Shown: positions 26,193-35,084, numbered from the stretch's first letter. The stretch: DNA of 64,000 nucleotides from Methylomonas paludis (GCF_018734325.1 NZ_CP073754.1:1674001-1738000), one strand, 5' to 3'. The notes: generated by a model from the letters alone, not told the origin. A program made the numbers and translations.

Positions 26193-26310
26193 ATGCTAGA
26201 AGTGCCTGCAACTAAATTTGTCAAAAATGTCGGGCAAATACAAAAAACAGGTACAACGGGAGGCCATAGCGATCACCAGTCATGGCCGAACAAGTGGATA
26301 TTTCATGACT
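26193..26310 (+). pseudogene. Phd/YefM-type antitoxin remnant
   Basis: MLEVPATKFVKNVG, then after one surplus G at about 26233 the frame continues GKYKKQVQREAIAITSHGRT followed by SGYFM. Joined, this is the DNA-binding N-terminal half of a Phd-family antitoxin (x-F-x-x-N-x-G-x-Y...E-A-I-A-I-T-x-H-G-R). The toxin-neutralising C-terminus is absent after 26310, and no Doc, RelE or VapC partner follows. Confidence 0.7.
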
Positions 26311-26455
26311 TTAAAGTGGGCTTGTGATTTTCTATTCGCATGCTTCTCGCCTAGGCATCAAGTTAATCTGCAAGGCTCAATACTCAGCCTGCGGCTGCAG
26401 CTACCTAGCTGCGACTTATAGACCTGACATCATTTTTTATTGTTTTGCTAAATCG

Positions 26456-26780
26456 CTAGTCTAGCAAGCTGGACAACGTATCTTGCAAATTTGGTAACGA
26501 AGTTTCAATGGTACTCCAGACAGTAAGATCATTGACTGAAGCATAGCCATGAGCGAAATGCCACAATCTGTGGCACTTCAGGAATGCGCTCTGCCCAACT
26601 GGGTTCGATTCTGCAAAGTTGATTTAGAGCTTCTCCAATGATTTCAAATTGCCGCTCAACAGCAGAACGCAGTAACCGGTCAGCGGTATAATCTGCAAAA
26701 GACTTACCGGCAACAAACTCCTGAATCGCCTCAGCTGCTTGGTTAGCATCCCACAGAAAAGCACGAACATCACGCTGCAT
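26456..26780 (-). pseudogene. HepT-type toxin gene with internal deletion
   Basis: HepT (DUF86) proteins are HEPN ribonucleases with an R-x(4-6)-H-x-Y active site. The frame reads FLWDANQAAEAIQEFVAG, AVERQFEIIGEALNQLCRI, then IVAFRSWLCFSQ and a stop at 26529. The expected continuation, AHGYASVNDLTVWSTIETSL followed by PNLQDTLSSLLD, is present in another frame down to a stop at 26456. A small deletion (about 7-8 bases by comparison with the family pattern) has removed the codons between the catalytic arginine and histidine. The start overlaps the mntA stop region by 11 bases. Confidence 0.8.
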
Positions 26781-27081
26781 AGATAAGCTCGCAATTTTGT
26801 TCTATGCTGGCTTTAAGATAAGGATTACGCAATGCGCCAGCTTCGGCTAGATCAACTTCTCGGCCTATTAATAGTGAAAGTGCCTGACGTAATTCAAAAA
26901 ATGTCTTTAGGGATGGGGCATTTGGAACAGTTTGAAATTCAACCAAAAAATCAGCATCACTGCTAACAGGATCAAAGTTATAACCGCGGGCTGCGGAACC
27001 GAACACCTCTAAACGCTGGACGCAGTAGTGGCGACACAGTTCGGCTATGGCTAATTGATGTTGTTGAATCAGAGTATGCAT
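26770..27081 (-). CDS. mntA: MntA-type minimal nucleotidyltransferase antitoxin
   Basis: A 103-residue protein of the MNT nucleotidyltransferase family, the cognate antitoxin of HepT, which it inactivates by adenylylation in characterised systems. The signature GSAARGYNFDPVSSDADFLV (GSx-n-DxD) is near residues 28-48, with the third acidic residue in REVDLAEAG. The gene is intact and precedes the damaged hepT with an 11-base overlap, the standard order for HepT/MntA. Confidence 0.88.
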   Translation of the reverse strand: MHTLIQQHQLAIAELCRHYCVQRLEVFGSAARGYNFDPVSSDADFLVEFQTVPNAPSLKTFFELRQALSLLIGREVDLAEAGALRNPYLKASIEQNCELIYAA

Positions 27082-27367
27082 TAGTGTATTTGGATATGCC
27101 TAAAGCTTTTAAATTAAGTGTCGGGGGTTATGGTGTAAATTGAGATTAAGGTTTAAACTATTTTTACATTTGATTTATATACATTACCATATATTTTTAC
27201 GGGCTGATCATCCTTCCAAACAATAGAGCCTTGAGTACAGCTTTACGTGGTACTTTCCAACAAGTAAATATTGGAAATGCCCCTTTTTACTGCTTTTTGT
27301 GCAGATGAGAAGGGACAGGGAGCTTGTTCCTCACTTTACCTTTTTTCCGCCTACGGAGGAGTTGAAA

Positions 27368-28450
27368 TTGAAAGATATTGAAAAAGATATTAATAAGGAT
27401 ACATTTCCAGGTGGTTCTAAGTCACGTGTTAACAAAGCAGGGGAAAATGTTCGAAATAATACATTTAATTTTGAAGACTTACGTGTAATCGCAGAATGGA
27501 GGTCTGCACATAGAAATGTACTTAACACTTTCCAGGCTATTCTTCGTAATCGAACTAAAGGGTCTGGTATCGTTGTAGCTCAACGCCATAAACGGAAAAC
27601 AACAATATTTGGAAAATTAAAGCGATTCCCAGATATGCAGCTGGCAAGAATGGATGATGTTGCTGGTTTTCGCCTGATATTTAAATCTATTGAAGAGCTA
27701 TATTTGTTCAGAGAAAAGTTTCATAAAGCTAATTTCCTTCATAAAAGACGTAATGATGATGATAAATATGATTATATAAAAAATCCAAAATCAACTGGGT
27801 ATAGAGGGATTCATGATGTTTATTCTTATGATGTAAATTCAATTAATGGGCGTAATCTTAAAGGATTATTATTAGAAATTCAGTACAGAACACTTATTCA
27901 GCATTCTTGGGCAACAGCGGTCGAAGTCATTGGTTTTATCACTGAGAATCAACCAAAATTTCAAGAGGGTGACAATAGATATCAAATAGCAATGGCTTTA
28001 GCTAGTGAGATTCTATCAAGATACTTTGAAAAAAAATTGGGGCCATATCCTGAAAAAGCTGATAGTGATGTGGTAAAGGAATTCCTAAAATTGGACGAAG
28101 ACTTGAATTTATTGAGAACATTAGCCGCTCTTAATGAAGGGCTAAATACAATTGAGACAGCAGCTACAACCAAAAGAAATGCTATTTTAATTTTTACTCC
28201 GGATGGAGAATTGGAGGTAAGAACATTTCGTGGAGCAACTGAAGCGCTAAGAGCATTATTTATATTAGAAAATGAGATGCCTGGCAAAGATATAGTTCTT
28301 GTTAAAGCAGATAGAAATGAAGATATTCGACTTGCATTTAAAAACTATTTTTCTGATGCTCAGGATTTTATTGATCTGATTACTGAAGGTTGTGAAAAAT
28401 TGTCAGGCAAGAAATACATCGTTGGTTATAATGACTTACAGATATTGTAA
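27368..28450 (+). CDS. RelA/SpoT-domain protein, possible toxic small alarmone synthetase
   Basis: A single-domain RelA/SpoT nucleotidyltransferase of about 360 residues, without HD hydrolase, TGS or ACT domains. Family motifs are IAEWRSAHRNVLNTFQAILR, KLKRFPDMQLARMDDVAGFR, YIKNPKSTGYRGIHDVYSY and LLEIQYRTLIQHSWATAVEV. The C-terminal 180 residues are an unassigned helical region. I favour a TTG start at 27368, six bases after a perfect GGAGGAG; the frame is open back to GTG 27299 and ATG 27305. The gene is conspicuously AT-rich relative to its neighbours, pointing to recent transfer. Relatives include toxSAS/CapRel-like defence toxins and ordinary (p)ppGpp synthetases. Confidence 0.8.
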   Translation: MKDIEKDINKDTFPGGSKSRVNKAGENVRNNTFNFEDLRVIAEWRSAHRNVLNTFQAILRNRTKGSGIVVAQRHKRKTTIFGKLKRFPDMQLARMDDVAGFRLIFKSIEELYLFREKFHKANFLHKRRNDDDKYDYIKNPKSTGYRGIHDVYSYDVNSINGRNLKGLLLEIQYRTLIQHSWATAVEVIGFITENQPKFQEGDNRYQIAMALASEILSRYFEKKLGPYPEKADSDVVKEFLKLDEDLNLLRTLAALNEGLNTIETAATTKRNAILIFTPDGELEVRTFRGATEALRALFILENEMPGKDIVLVKADRNEDIRLAFKNYFSDAQDFIDLITEGCEKLSGKKYIVGYNDLQIL

Positions 28451-28733
28451 GTCATTTTTTATTATATTAGGATTTTTATAAAAAAAAATTATAGAACTTA
28501 TTTAGTCAATCATTGCGATATGTTATCAAAATCTGAATTATAAAACTGACAATTTAAGTTTGAGTTTATTTAAAAAATGATACTTCCCAATAATTTAATG
28601 CAGAAATTAAAATCTTAACACTAAACAAAAATGCACTTTAAAAAAATCCAAACACGCAATTCAAGTCTAAATTTGATATCCCACCAAAATACTATTAATC
28701 AGTTCATCCGCAAATAAGAGGGCTATACCAAAA

Positions 28734-30083
28734 TCACCCTCCCGCCATCACCCCATGCTGCCGATAAACATCTAAAATCAGCCCGGTTAGTTTGGGATAA
28801 TCCTCATCAAAATGATGGCCGCCGGGTAATTCCAGGATGCTGGCCGGGCTGTTGCTTAGGCCGGTGCAGGCGGTTTCCTGTTTTTCCTCCACTCCGTAAA
28901 TACATAATAGCTTTTGTTTGGGGATTTGGGCCAATTGCGGGGCTATGGTTTGTTCGCCGCTGGTTTTACCCAGCCAGCCGGATACATGAATTTCAAAGTC
29001 GGCCTGCTGGCCCAGCGCAATCAGGGCCAGCAAGCTGACACTAGCCTGATCAGTGGCCGGCAGCTGGTTATAAATGGCCGGTAATATATCGGCACCGAAG
29101 GAATAACCCGCCAGTACAAAATGCTGTACTTGCCAGTGTTGCCGGTAATATTGCATCAATTCCGCCAGATCAGCGGCGGTTTGGGCCGGGGTTTTGGCTG
29201 CCCAAAAGTAGCGCAATACGTCCACACCCACCACCGGGAAGTTTTGGGCGGCCATGGCTGCCGCTACAGTGCGATCCAAATCGCGCCAGCCGCCATCGCC
29301 GGAATAAAAAATCGTCACCGTGTCACTCGGTTTGGCCGCTGGTACTTCTACCACCGGCATGCCGGGGCCGTCTGATGTGGTTTTGCCCAGATAGCGTTGT
29401 ACTTCTGCCAGCAGCACTGCCGGCAGCGGTGTGTCATAAGCGGTAATCAGGCTGTCGATATGGCCCAGGCTGCGGCTGAATCGGGCTGTCACATCGGGCG
29501 GTTGATCTGTCCACACTGTTCGCCACGCCTGCTGTGGTAAAGGGGCGGCAGTTGCGGTTAAGGGGGTACATAAATGCAGCGGCTGAGCGGATTCTACGGA
29601 AAAATTAATCGACAGATTGCCGGTTTGCCGGGCAGTGGCGGATAGGCTGTGCAGATAGGCTAATACTGCGCCATTACTCAAGCCGGCCAGCAAACGGGGT
29701 TGGGGCGTGGTATCCGGCCAGATGGCAGTCCACAAACTATCCAGCTCTGTTGCTATTGTTGATGTTTCGATACAGGATTGGCTGGTGTCGCTTAATGCTG
29801 CCAAGGCTTGGCTGGTGCCTGCCACAGCCGCACTGACACCCAGATCGGCTAGTTGCCGGGCCAAATCCTGCGCGGCTTTGGGATTATCATCGCCAAAGAC
29901 CAGGACTTGGCCGCTGGCTCCCCACCAAGGCTGCGCCAGGGCAATATCACCAAAGCGACTGTTTTGCTGCACGTTTTCGCGTACCGGTATAGGTAAATAG
30001 CGCCAGCCGCCCAGCCCGATGGCCAGTATGGTAATGGCTATTATGAATAAGCCTGATTTAATCAAATTGTAATGACTCGACAT
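28734..30083 (-). CDS. AcvB/VirJ family protein (probable aminoacyl-phosphatidylglycerol hydrolase)
   Basis: A 449-residue periplasmic protein with an N-terminal membrane segment (GLFIIAITILAIGLGGW) and an alpha/beta-hydrolase-fold C-terminal domain: TVTIFYSGDGGWRDLD, VDVLRYFW, AGYSFGADILPAIYNQLP (nucleophile GYSFG, near residue 325) and the histidine in LPGGHHFDEDY near the end. The layout is that of AcvB; VirJ is the short form. In Agrobacterium, AcvB hydrolyses lysyl-phosphatidylglycerol and is encoded with the synthase LpiA (MprF). Here mprF lies 4.8 kb downstream on the same strand with foreign DNA in between. The substrate is inferred from family and context. Confidence 0.88.
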   Translation of the reverse strand: MSSHYNLIKSGLFIIAITILAIGLGGWRYLPIPVRENVQQNSRFGDIALAQPWWGASGQVLVFGDDNPKAAQDLARQLADLGVSAAVAGTSQALAALSDTSQSCIETSTIATELDSLWTAIWPDTTPQPRLLAGLSNGAVLAYLHSLSATARQTGNLSINFSVESAQPLHLCTPLTATAAPLPQQAWRTVWTDQPPDVTARFSRSLGHIDSLITAYDTPLPAVLLAEVQRYLGKTTSDGPGMPVVEVPAAKPSDTVTIFYSGDGGWRDLDRTVAAAMAAQNFPVVGVDVLRYFWAAKTPAQTAADLAELMQYYRQHWQVQHFVLAGYSFGADILPAIYNQLPATDQASVSLLALIALGQQADFEIHVSGWLGKTSGEQTIAPQLAQIPKQKLLCIYGVEEKQETACTGLSNSPASILELPGGHHFDEDYPKLTGLILDVYRQHGVMAGG

Positions 30084-30139
30084 AAATGTTTAATGGTAGC
30101 TACTCAGCGTCCAAGTATCGCTTTAAAAAACAGGTAGTT

Positions 30140-30176
30140 GTAGGATGTGCTAAACGCAGTGCAGCGCATCATTCGA
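30140..30176 (+). repeat. REP-like repeat, family A
   Basis: GTAGGATGTGCTAAACGCAG then TGCAGCGCATCATTCGA, located between the AcvB-like gene and the alpha/beta hydrolase. Confidence 0.75.
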
Positions 30177-30268
30177 AGCTAATTACCTATTTAAAAAAGG
30201 TATTTCAAAATTTACGCTAAATAATTGCGTTTATTAACCAAAACTCAGTTTTAATCGCAACAAGCACC

Positions 30269-31177
30269 TCATTCAGGCCGCCTTATTTGTAAAAAATCGG
30301 CAATCAGCTTATTGATCTGATCGGCGTGGGTCATGGTACTGGCATGGCCTGCGCCCAATACTACTTCGATTTTGCCTTTGGCCAGCATTTGCGCCAGTGT
30401 GCCGGAATGGGGCAGGTCGATCACATCATTTTCACCGGTAATAACCAGAGTAGGGGCGGTAATCGCACGTAAATGTTCATGTTCCAGTTGCGGTTCACTC
30501 TGCCATAAGGCTGTCAGTTCCGCCGCCAGATCGGGATGACCTGCTCCAGCACCGGACCACCAGCCTCTGATGCGGTCGCTGAGAAACAGGTCGGCAAAGG
30601 CGTGGAAGCGTTCATCAGCGGCACCATTGTCTTCCAACACCCCGGAAGGATTGAAGTTGGCACTGATGGCCACGATTTTATCAACCCGTTGGGGTGTTTC
30701 CAAGCCCATCAGCAGCGCAATGATGCCGCCATCGCTCCAGCCGATTATATCGGTACTGGCGATGCCGATTTTATCCATCACCAGACGCACATCATCGGCA
30801 AACACCGGGTAACTGAGCGGTATATGGCCGTGGCTGGATTCACCGTGACCACGGGTATCGATTAAAATCACCTGCCGACCTGCGGACACCAGCCAGGGGA
30901 GTTGGGAAAACCAGCTTAATTTATTACTCAGGCCGCCATGCAACAGCAATACCGGCTTACCCTGGCCGTACACTTCATAATAAATTGACGCACCGGCGTG
31001 GCTGATATAACCCGTCATCGGCTTGGCGCTGCTGGTGTATTTCCAGAACAAATAATGCACAAAATTGCCGGGCATGGGCTGCAGCCAGATAAACAGCGCC
31101 AGTATGGCTGCGCTAAGCAACAGCCAACTCATATGCAGAATGCGCCACAACCAGCGGCCGGCTCCGGGGTTTGCCAT
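30269..31177 (-). CDS. Alpha/beta hydrolase with N-terminal membrane anchor
   Basis: A 302-residue hydrolase. One membrane helix (MSWLLLSAAILALFIWL, residues 15-31) places the catalytic domain in the periplasm. The oxyanion region is LLLHGGLSNKLSWF, the nucleophile elbow GWSDGG (near residue 147), the acid lies in TGENDVIDLP, and the catalytic histidine in GAGHASTMTH. It resembles esterases and C-C hydrolases of the MhpC/YcdJ type; the substrate cannot be told. It follows the DUF2905 gene with a 7-base gap. Confidence 0.85.
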   Translation of the reverse strand: MANPGAGRWLWRILHMSWLLLSAAILALFIWLQPMPGNFVHYLFWKYTSSAKPMTGYISHAGASIYYEVYGQGKPVLLLHGGLSNKLSWFSQLPWLVSAGRQVILIDTRGHGESSHGHIPLSYPVFADDVRLVMDKIGIASTDIIGWSDGGIIALLMGLETPQRVDKIVAISANFNPSGVLEDNGAADERFHAFADLFLSDRIRGWWSGAGAGHPDLAAELTALWQSEPQLEHEHLRAITAPTLVITGENDVIDLPHSGTLAQMLAKGKIEVVLGAGHASTMTHADQINKLIADFLQIRRPE

Positions 31178-31184
31178 AATCGTC

Positions 31185-31400
31185 TCATTTACGGAAAAAT
31201 AGATTGATCACCAGAGTTAATATCAGGCTGATGACCAGCATGGAGGTAAACGGAATAAATACCGCGCTGTGTTCGCTTTGATAGCGGATGTCGCCGGGTA
31301 GTTTACCGAACCATCTGATCAGCCAGGGCAGATATTTTAAAATCAAGCCTATGCCTGCAATTGCCAGGCCGGCATAGATCAGGAGTTTTGCTATATCCAT
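31185..31400 (-). CDS. DUF2905 family small membrane protein
   Basis: A 71-residue protein, MDIAKLLIYAGLAIAGIGLI then LKYLPWLIRWFGKLPGDIRY, with a second membrane segment VFIPFTSMLVISLILTLVI. The GKLPGDI motif between two helices defines DUF2905. I use the ATG at 31400, preceded by GAGGTGA, instead of the longer frame from 31445. Function unknown. Probably cotranscribed with the hydrolase. Confidence 0.85.
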   Translation of the reverse strand: MDIAKLLIYAGLAIAGIGLILKYLPWLIRWFGKLPGDIRYQSEHSAVFIPFTSMLVISLILTLVINLFFRK

Positions 31401-31457
31401 ACTCACCTCGGTATTGCTTAATCCGGTCTTGGTGCGATCCGGCAAGTGTGGTAAAGG

Positions 31458-33053
31458 TCAATAAAACACTCTAAACAAATGCTGGATTTGTTCAAACTCG
31501 TACAAATACGGTTGCGCCACTTCATGATTGGCGGCCACTACCAGCAAGTCGTGGGAAAACACAGAGGTGTTATACCAGTTAAAGCTGCCTTCCAGCACAA
31601 TGTGACCATCTATCACGCAATATTTGGCGTGTATCGGCGAATACGGCACCGGCAGATCATCCTTCCCATATACCAGGCCTATTGTGATACCGGCATCTTT
31701 AAGGCGTTGCACGGCGGGTAATAATGGTCGGGCCAGTTCATCGGCCATACTGCGTTCTACGCCGATCCGGCCCTGTCTGGCCAGATGGCCGTTAAACAGG
31801 ATATGGATAGCCACGCCGCGCTGTTTGGCTTGTATCAGTGCCGTAACCACGCTGTCATGATGTTCGCCTTGTAAATCGCCGATCAGGAACAGACAGATTT
31901 TGATGGACTGCCGGGCTCGGTGTATCTCGGCCAGAATGGCGTGATGCGGGCGATACACCTTGCCGTTGGCCAACATTTGCCGGCCAAAGGTATAGAGTAA
32001 ATTAAACGGACTGAGCGGATCGATACCGTATTTCTGATTCACCCCGCCGCGCTGGCTCTGAAAAATATTGTCCAGCAACCGGCACACACCCTGTGAATGA
32101 AAAGTCATACCGGATTCCCAGTTGGCCCACCAGCGATCGAAGGTGATATTAAACGAACCCAGTATGCAATCGGTGTCATTAAAAATAATGAACTTGGTGT
32201 GCATGTCCGGCTCAACTTCAATCAGATAATGATTGGGGGTGCAAAACACGCCCAGCAGTTCAATGCCGGAGCGCTTTAAACGTGCATAAGCACTACTGTT
32301 GGTCAGCGTCATTTTCCGCCAATCCACAATACATTGCACCAGCACACCCTGGCTATGGGCGTGCAATAAGTGATTGATAAAGTCCTGGTCGTCTATACAG
32401 TCCACACTGACTTTGATGGTACACAAACGCTGCGGCTGCTGGTGTTTGCTGTGTATTACCTTGTCGATATGATCGTGGATAAATCGTTTGGGATGGTAAG
32501 GGTGGTGTAATTGGCCTTTGGTGAATTTGGGGGTTAAATTCAATGAACCAAAATGATGGTTATACCAGTCCACATCATTCTGCAATAGAGTATGGTTAAG
32601 CTCATAGCTGCGATAGTGGTTAGGCGTGGCGTATTCGCTGTTAACCAGACGCTGCTGAGCGCCAGGCTCTAGCAATTGCCTGCCGTCCATAAAAATGTAT
32701 TCATGCCGGGATGGAATTGAACGTTCGCCCAGATGCACGATAAAGCCAAATTTAACGCAATTGACCGAACCGAATTGGTTGGAGACCGGCATAATATAAA
32801 AATCCCGGCTATGACGTTTGTGCCGGTTCCAATCCACTTCATAGGCATCGCTGTCTACAAAATAAGTTTCGCAGACTTCGTTGCGATAGACTTTGATAAT
32901 CAGCTTAAGATTGGCGGAAACACCATGAAACATTTCAAAATCAATACGTGCCCAGCGGACCGGAAACGTTTCTTTAAAATCATTGCTGCGGCTAAAATAG
33001 CCGCCCAGCTTGGCAAATACCGGTTTGGCATAATGTTCAGCAATTTCAGACAT
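31458..33053 (-). CDS. Phospholipase D-like protein with two HKD regions
   Basis: A 531-residue protein. An N-terminal roughly 160-residue beta-rich module (around RWARIDFEMFHGVSANLKL) is followed by two PLD half-sites: MHTKFIIFNDTDCILGSFNI (about residue 285) and PIHAKYCVIDGHIVLEGSFN (about residue 490). The second fits HxK(x)4D exactly; in the first the aspartate is displaced by one position (HTKFIIFND). There is no signal peptide. The ATG at 33053 is preferred; a TTG at 33086 would overlap the upstream nuclease gene by 14 bases. The two genes are adjacent and probably coupled. Substrate (phospholipid, nucleic acid or other phosphodiester) unknown. Confidence 0.85.
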   Translation of the reverse strand: MSEIAEHYAKPVFAKLGGYFSRSNDFKETFPVRWARIDFEMFHGVSANLKLIIKVYRNEVCETYFVDSDAYEVDWNRHKRHSRDFYIMPVSNQFGSVNCVKFGFIVHLGERSIPSRHEYIFMDGRQLLEPGAQQRLVNSEYATPNHYRSYELNHTLLQNDVDWYNHHFGSLNLTPKFTKGQLHHPYHPKRFIHDHIDKVIHSKHQQPQRLCTIKVSVDCIDDQDFINHLLHAHSQGVLVQCIVDWRKMTLTNSSAYARLKRSGIELLGVFCTPNHYLIEVEPDMHTKFIIFNDTDCILGSFNITFDRWWANWESGMTFHSQGVCRLLDNIFQSQRGGVNQKYGIDPLSPFNLLYTFGRQMLANGKVYRPHHAILAEIHRARQSIKICLFLIGDLQGEHHDSVVTALIQAKQRGVAIHILFNGHLARQGRIGVERSMADELARPLLPAVQRLKDAGITIGLVYGKDDLPVPYSPIHAKYCVIDGHIVLEGSFNWYNTSVFSHDLLVVAANHEVAQPYLYEFEQIQHLFRVFY

Positions 33054-33072
33054 GGGTAGCTCTATACCTTGC

Positions 33073-34539
33073 TTATTCAGGCTCAAAAGTCATTAAATAA
33101 CCGCAATGATCCGACACTCGCCCATAGTCGGCGCTGGTAAATACGGTACGGGCTGCCGTCACCCGCAAGCGGCTGCGTGGGTGACAAAAGATATAATCTA
33201 TCCGGTAGTCTTCACTAAAATCGTGTTGCCAATGGCTGTCGTTAACTCGAAACACCGGGTCGCTCAAACCGCGCTCATGCACCAGCAAGTAAGCATCGCG
33301 ATACTGATAATCGTTAATCACTTGCCAATAAGCTTGGGAGCCGGCGGTGATATTAAAATCGCCGCACAACAGTACGGCGCTGGTTTGTGGGTCATATACA
33401 CTGTCGGCCCACCCGGCCAGACGTTGAAACTGTTGCTGAAACCCATCTTCCCACCAGCTTAAATGCGCAGAAAACACCTGAATCAGGCCAAAATAGGCCA
33501 ATTTCAGACTGGCCGTCACCACTTTACGCGAGTGAATGTTATAGACATCGGTGCTGTCCGACACATAGCCGCTAGCCGGATTTAACAAGGCCTGACGGCT
33601 GAGTATGGCCACGCCTTCCCGGTATTGGTCAAAGCCGCGATGCGCCCAGTCGTAATGCAGATAAAACGGCTGCTTAAGCTGCTGATTGATAATATTGGCG
33701 GCATTGGCCGGCCAATCGCCACGCCCATCCTGCCAGGGTTCCGCCACTTCTTGCAGACACACAATATCCGCTTCCAGCTCATCTATGGCTTTGGCAATTT
33801 GGCTGAATTTTTCCTGCTGACCTTGTTCCTGATAACAATGCAGATTTAGAATCAGTACCTGTAAAGGTTTACGGCTGAGCTGATAATCGCGGCCGGCGTT
33901 ATTATCCCAGCGCAACTCAGTACCACAGGGGTAAGCAATCGCATATTGCACCCGGAATGCGGTGCCGGGTTTGAGGCGCGCCGACCAGATTTTAGTGCTT
34001 GCCGTGGCAGTTGATTTATGCAGCCGGCACCGGCTGTGATGGCTATGTTGCCAGTTGTCCTTGGTCCAATACACCACTGGCGGCCCGGATAGGCTTTGAT
34101 TGACGGCCAGTTTTAATTCCAGGCTCTGCTGACCATCCGCCAAGCGCTGCTGATAGTGCAAACATTGCCAGGCCAGCGCCGGATTTAAGCGCAAACCACT
34201 GTGCTGGATGCTTAAATAATTATTGCCGCCGCCATTATCCCAATACGCCTGATCGGCAACCCGCAGCCGTACTGCAAATTGCACATCACCCGGTAAAACT
34301 TGCTCAGCCGCATCCAGGCGCAGTTGCGCCTGCCAGATTTCGGCGCCGTCCGCTGTGGTACTCAGATACTCTGCCGCCAGCGTCTGCCAAATGCCATCGG
34401 CACCGGCCCACACCACATCCACCTGTTTATCGTAAGCCAAATTAGCCACTTGCAGCACAAAGCTCAGGCTCTGCCAGTTAGGCAGTTTTTTACGATGACT
34501 GGTATTTTCTACCGTCAGCCAGTGGATAAATTCAGCCAT
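33073..34539 (-). CDS. Endonuclease/exonuclease/phosphatase domain fused to starch-binding-like repeats
   Basis: A 488-residue protein. Residues about 1-220 contain two beta-sandwich-like modules, each closing with a W-D-N-(G/A)-G-x-(N/D)-Y motif: YWDNGGGNNYLSI near 105 and LRWDNNAGRDYQLS near 210. This motif is typical of CBM21/CBM53-type glycogen- or starch-binding modules. Residues about 225-488 are an EEP (DNase I-like) domain with LQVLILNLHCYQE, DIVCLQEV (metal-ligand glutamate), FSAHLSWWEDG, LLCGDFNITAGS, RIDYIFCHP and VSDHCGYL. All catalytic motifs are present. No signal peptide. It lies a few kilobases from GH57, DUF4912 and GlgX genes of alpha-glucan metabolism. Confidence 0.82.
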   Translation of the reverse strand: MAEFIHWLTVENTSHRKKLPNWQSLSFVLQVANLAYDKQVDVVWAGADGIWQTLAAEYLSTTADGAEIWQAQLRLDAAEQVLPGDVQFAVRLRVADQAYWDNGGGNNYLSIQHSGLRLNPALAWQCLHYQQRLADGQQSLELKLAVNQSLSGPPVVYWTKDNWQHSHHSRCRLHKSTATASTKIWSARLKPGTAFRVQYAIAYPCGTELRWDNNAGRDYQLSRKPLQVLILNLHCYQEQGQQEKFSQIAKAIDELEADIVCLQEVAEPWQDGRGDWPANAANIINQQLKQPFYLHYDWAHRGFDQYREGVAILSRQALLNPASGYVSDSTDVYNIHSRKVVTASLKLAYFGLIQVFSAHLSWWEDGFQQQFQRLAGWADSVYDPQTSAVLLCGDFNITAGSQAYWQVINDYQYRDAYLLVHERGLSDPVFRVNDSHWQHDFSEDYRIDYIFCHPRSRLRVTAARTVFTSADYGRVSDHCGYLMTFEPE

Positions 34540-34907
34540 GAGGGCAAGACCGCATCAAATTTCCTCATCAAAACGGGGAGACAGCCAATTCCAGCAAAAC
34601 CGGATGGTGCTATAAATATACCGGGTTTTTAATGCAATTGTCACAAACATGGGCAACGACTTACCTAAATAGCGATAAGTTGATGCCGGCGAAGATGTTG
34701 CGGCTCGTCTCGTTAAAGGGGGCTGAAGTCCTATGATACGAAAACGTATGCTAGGGTTTATTATCTTAAATTTTATGTGACTAATCCATGCCATATAACG
34801 ATCTGAACTTGGTTGATTCTATCCTCAATAGGCTATATAGTACGGAAGTGGGCGCGTAGATTATTCTCGCAACATTTAATACCAGTCATTGTTTTAGGAG
34901 TTTGCCG
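34540..34907. other. Intergenic interval upstream of the ART-like toxin-antitoxin pair
   Basis: No gene is supported. It separates the minus-strand nuclease gene from the plus-strand small-gene pair, so promoters for both directions must lie here. TAGGAG is placed 8 bases before the ATG at 34908. Confidence 0.5.
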
Positions 34908-35084
34908 ATGCAAACGGTTCATGTAGAAACAGCAGTTCGTAGCGATGCTAACTTTCGCACCAAAGAGCAACGGGCTAAACTTTTGATAAAAGCAAACATT
35001 CTGGATAACAATGGCGATTACCTTGAACGTTTTTTTTCAGCTGAAACAATAAAAAAAGATAAAGCTCGTCGACAGGAAAAATAA
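34908..35084 (+). CDS. Small protein, putative antitoxin of the ADP-ribosyltransferase-like partner
   Basis: A 58-residue charged protein (MQTVHVETAVRSDANF, then TKEQRAKLLIKANILD and ERFFSAETIKKDKARRQEK). I recognise no database family by name. It has a Shine-Dalgarno TAGGAG upstream, and its TAA at 35082-35084 abuts directly the TTG start of the next gene, implying tight translational coupling. The small, charged, upstream gene is the usual place of an antitoxin. Function is inferred from arrangement only. Confidence 0.6.
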   Translation: MQTVHVETAVRSDANFRTKEQRAKLLIKANILDNNGDYLERFFSAETIKKDKARRQEK

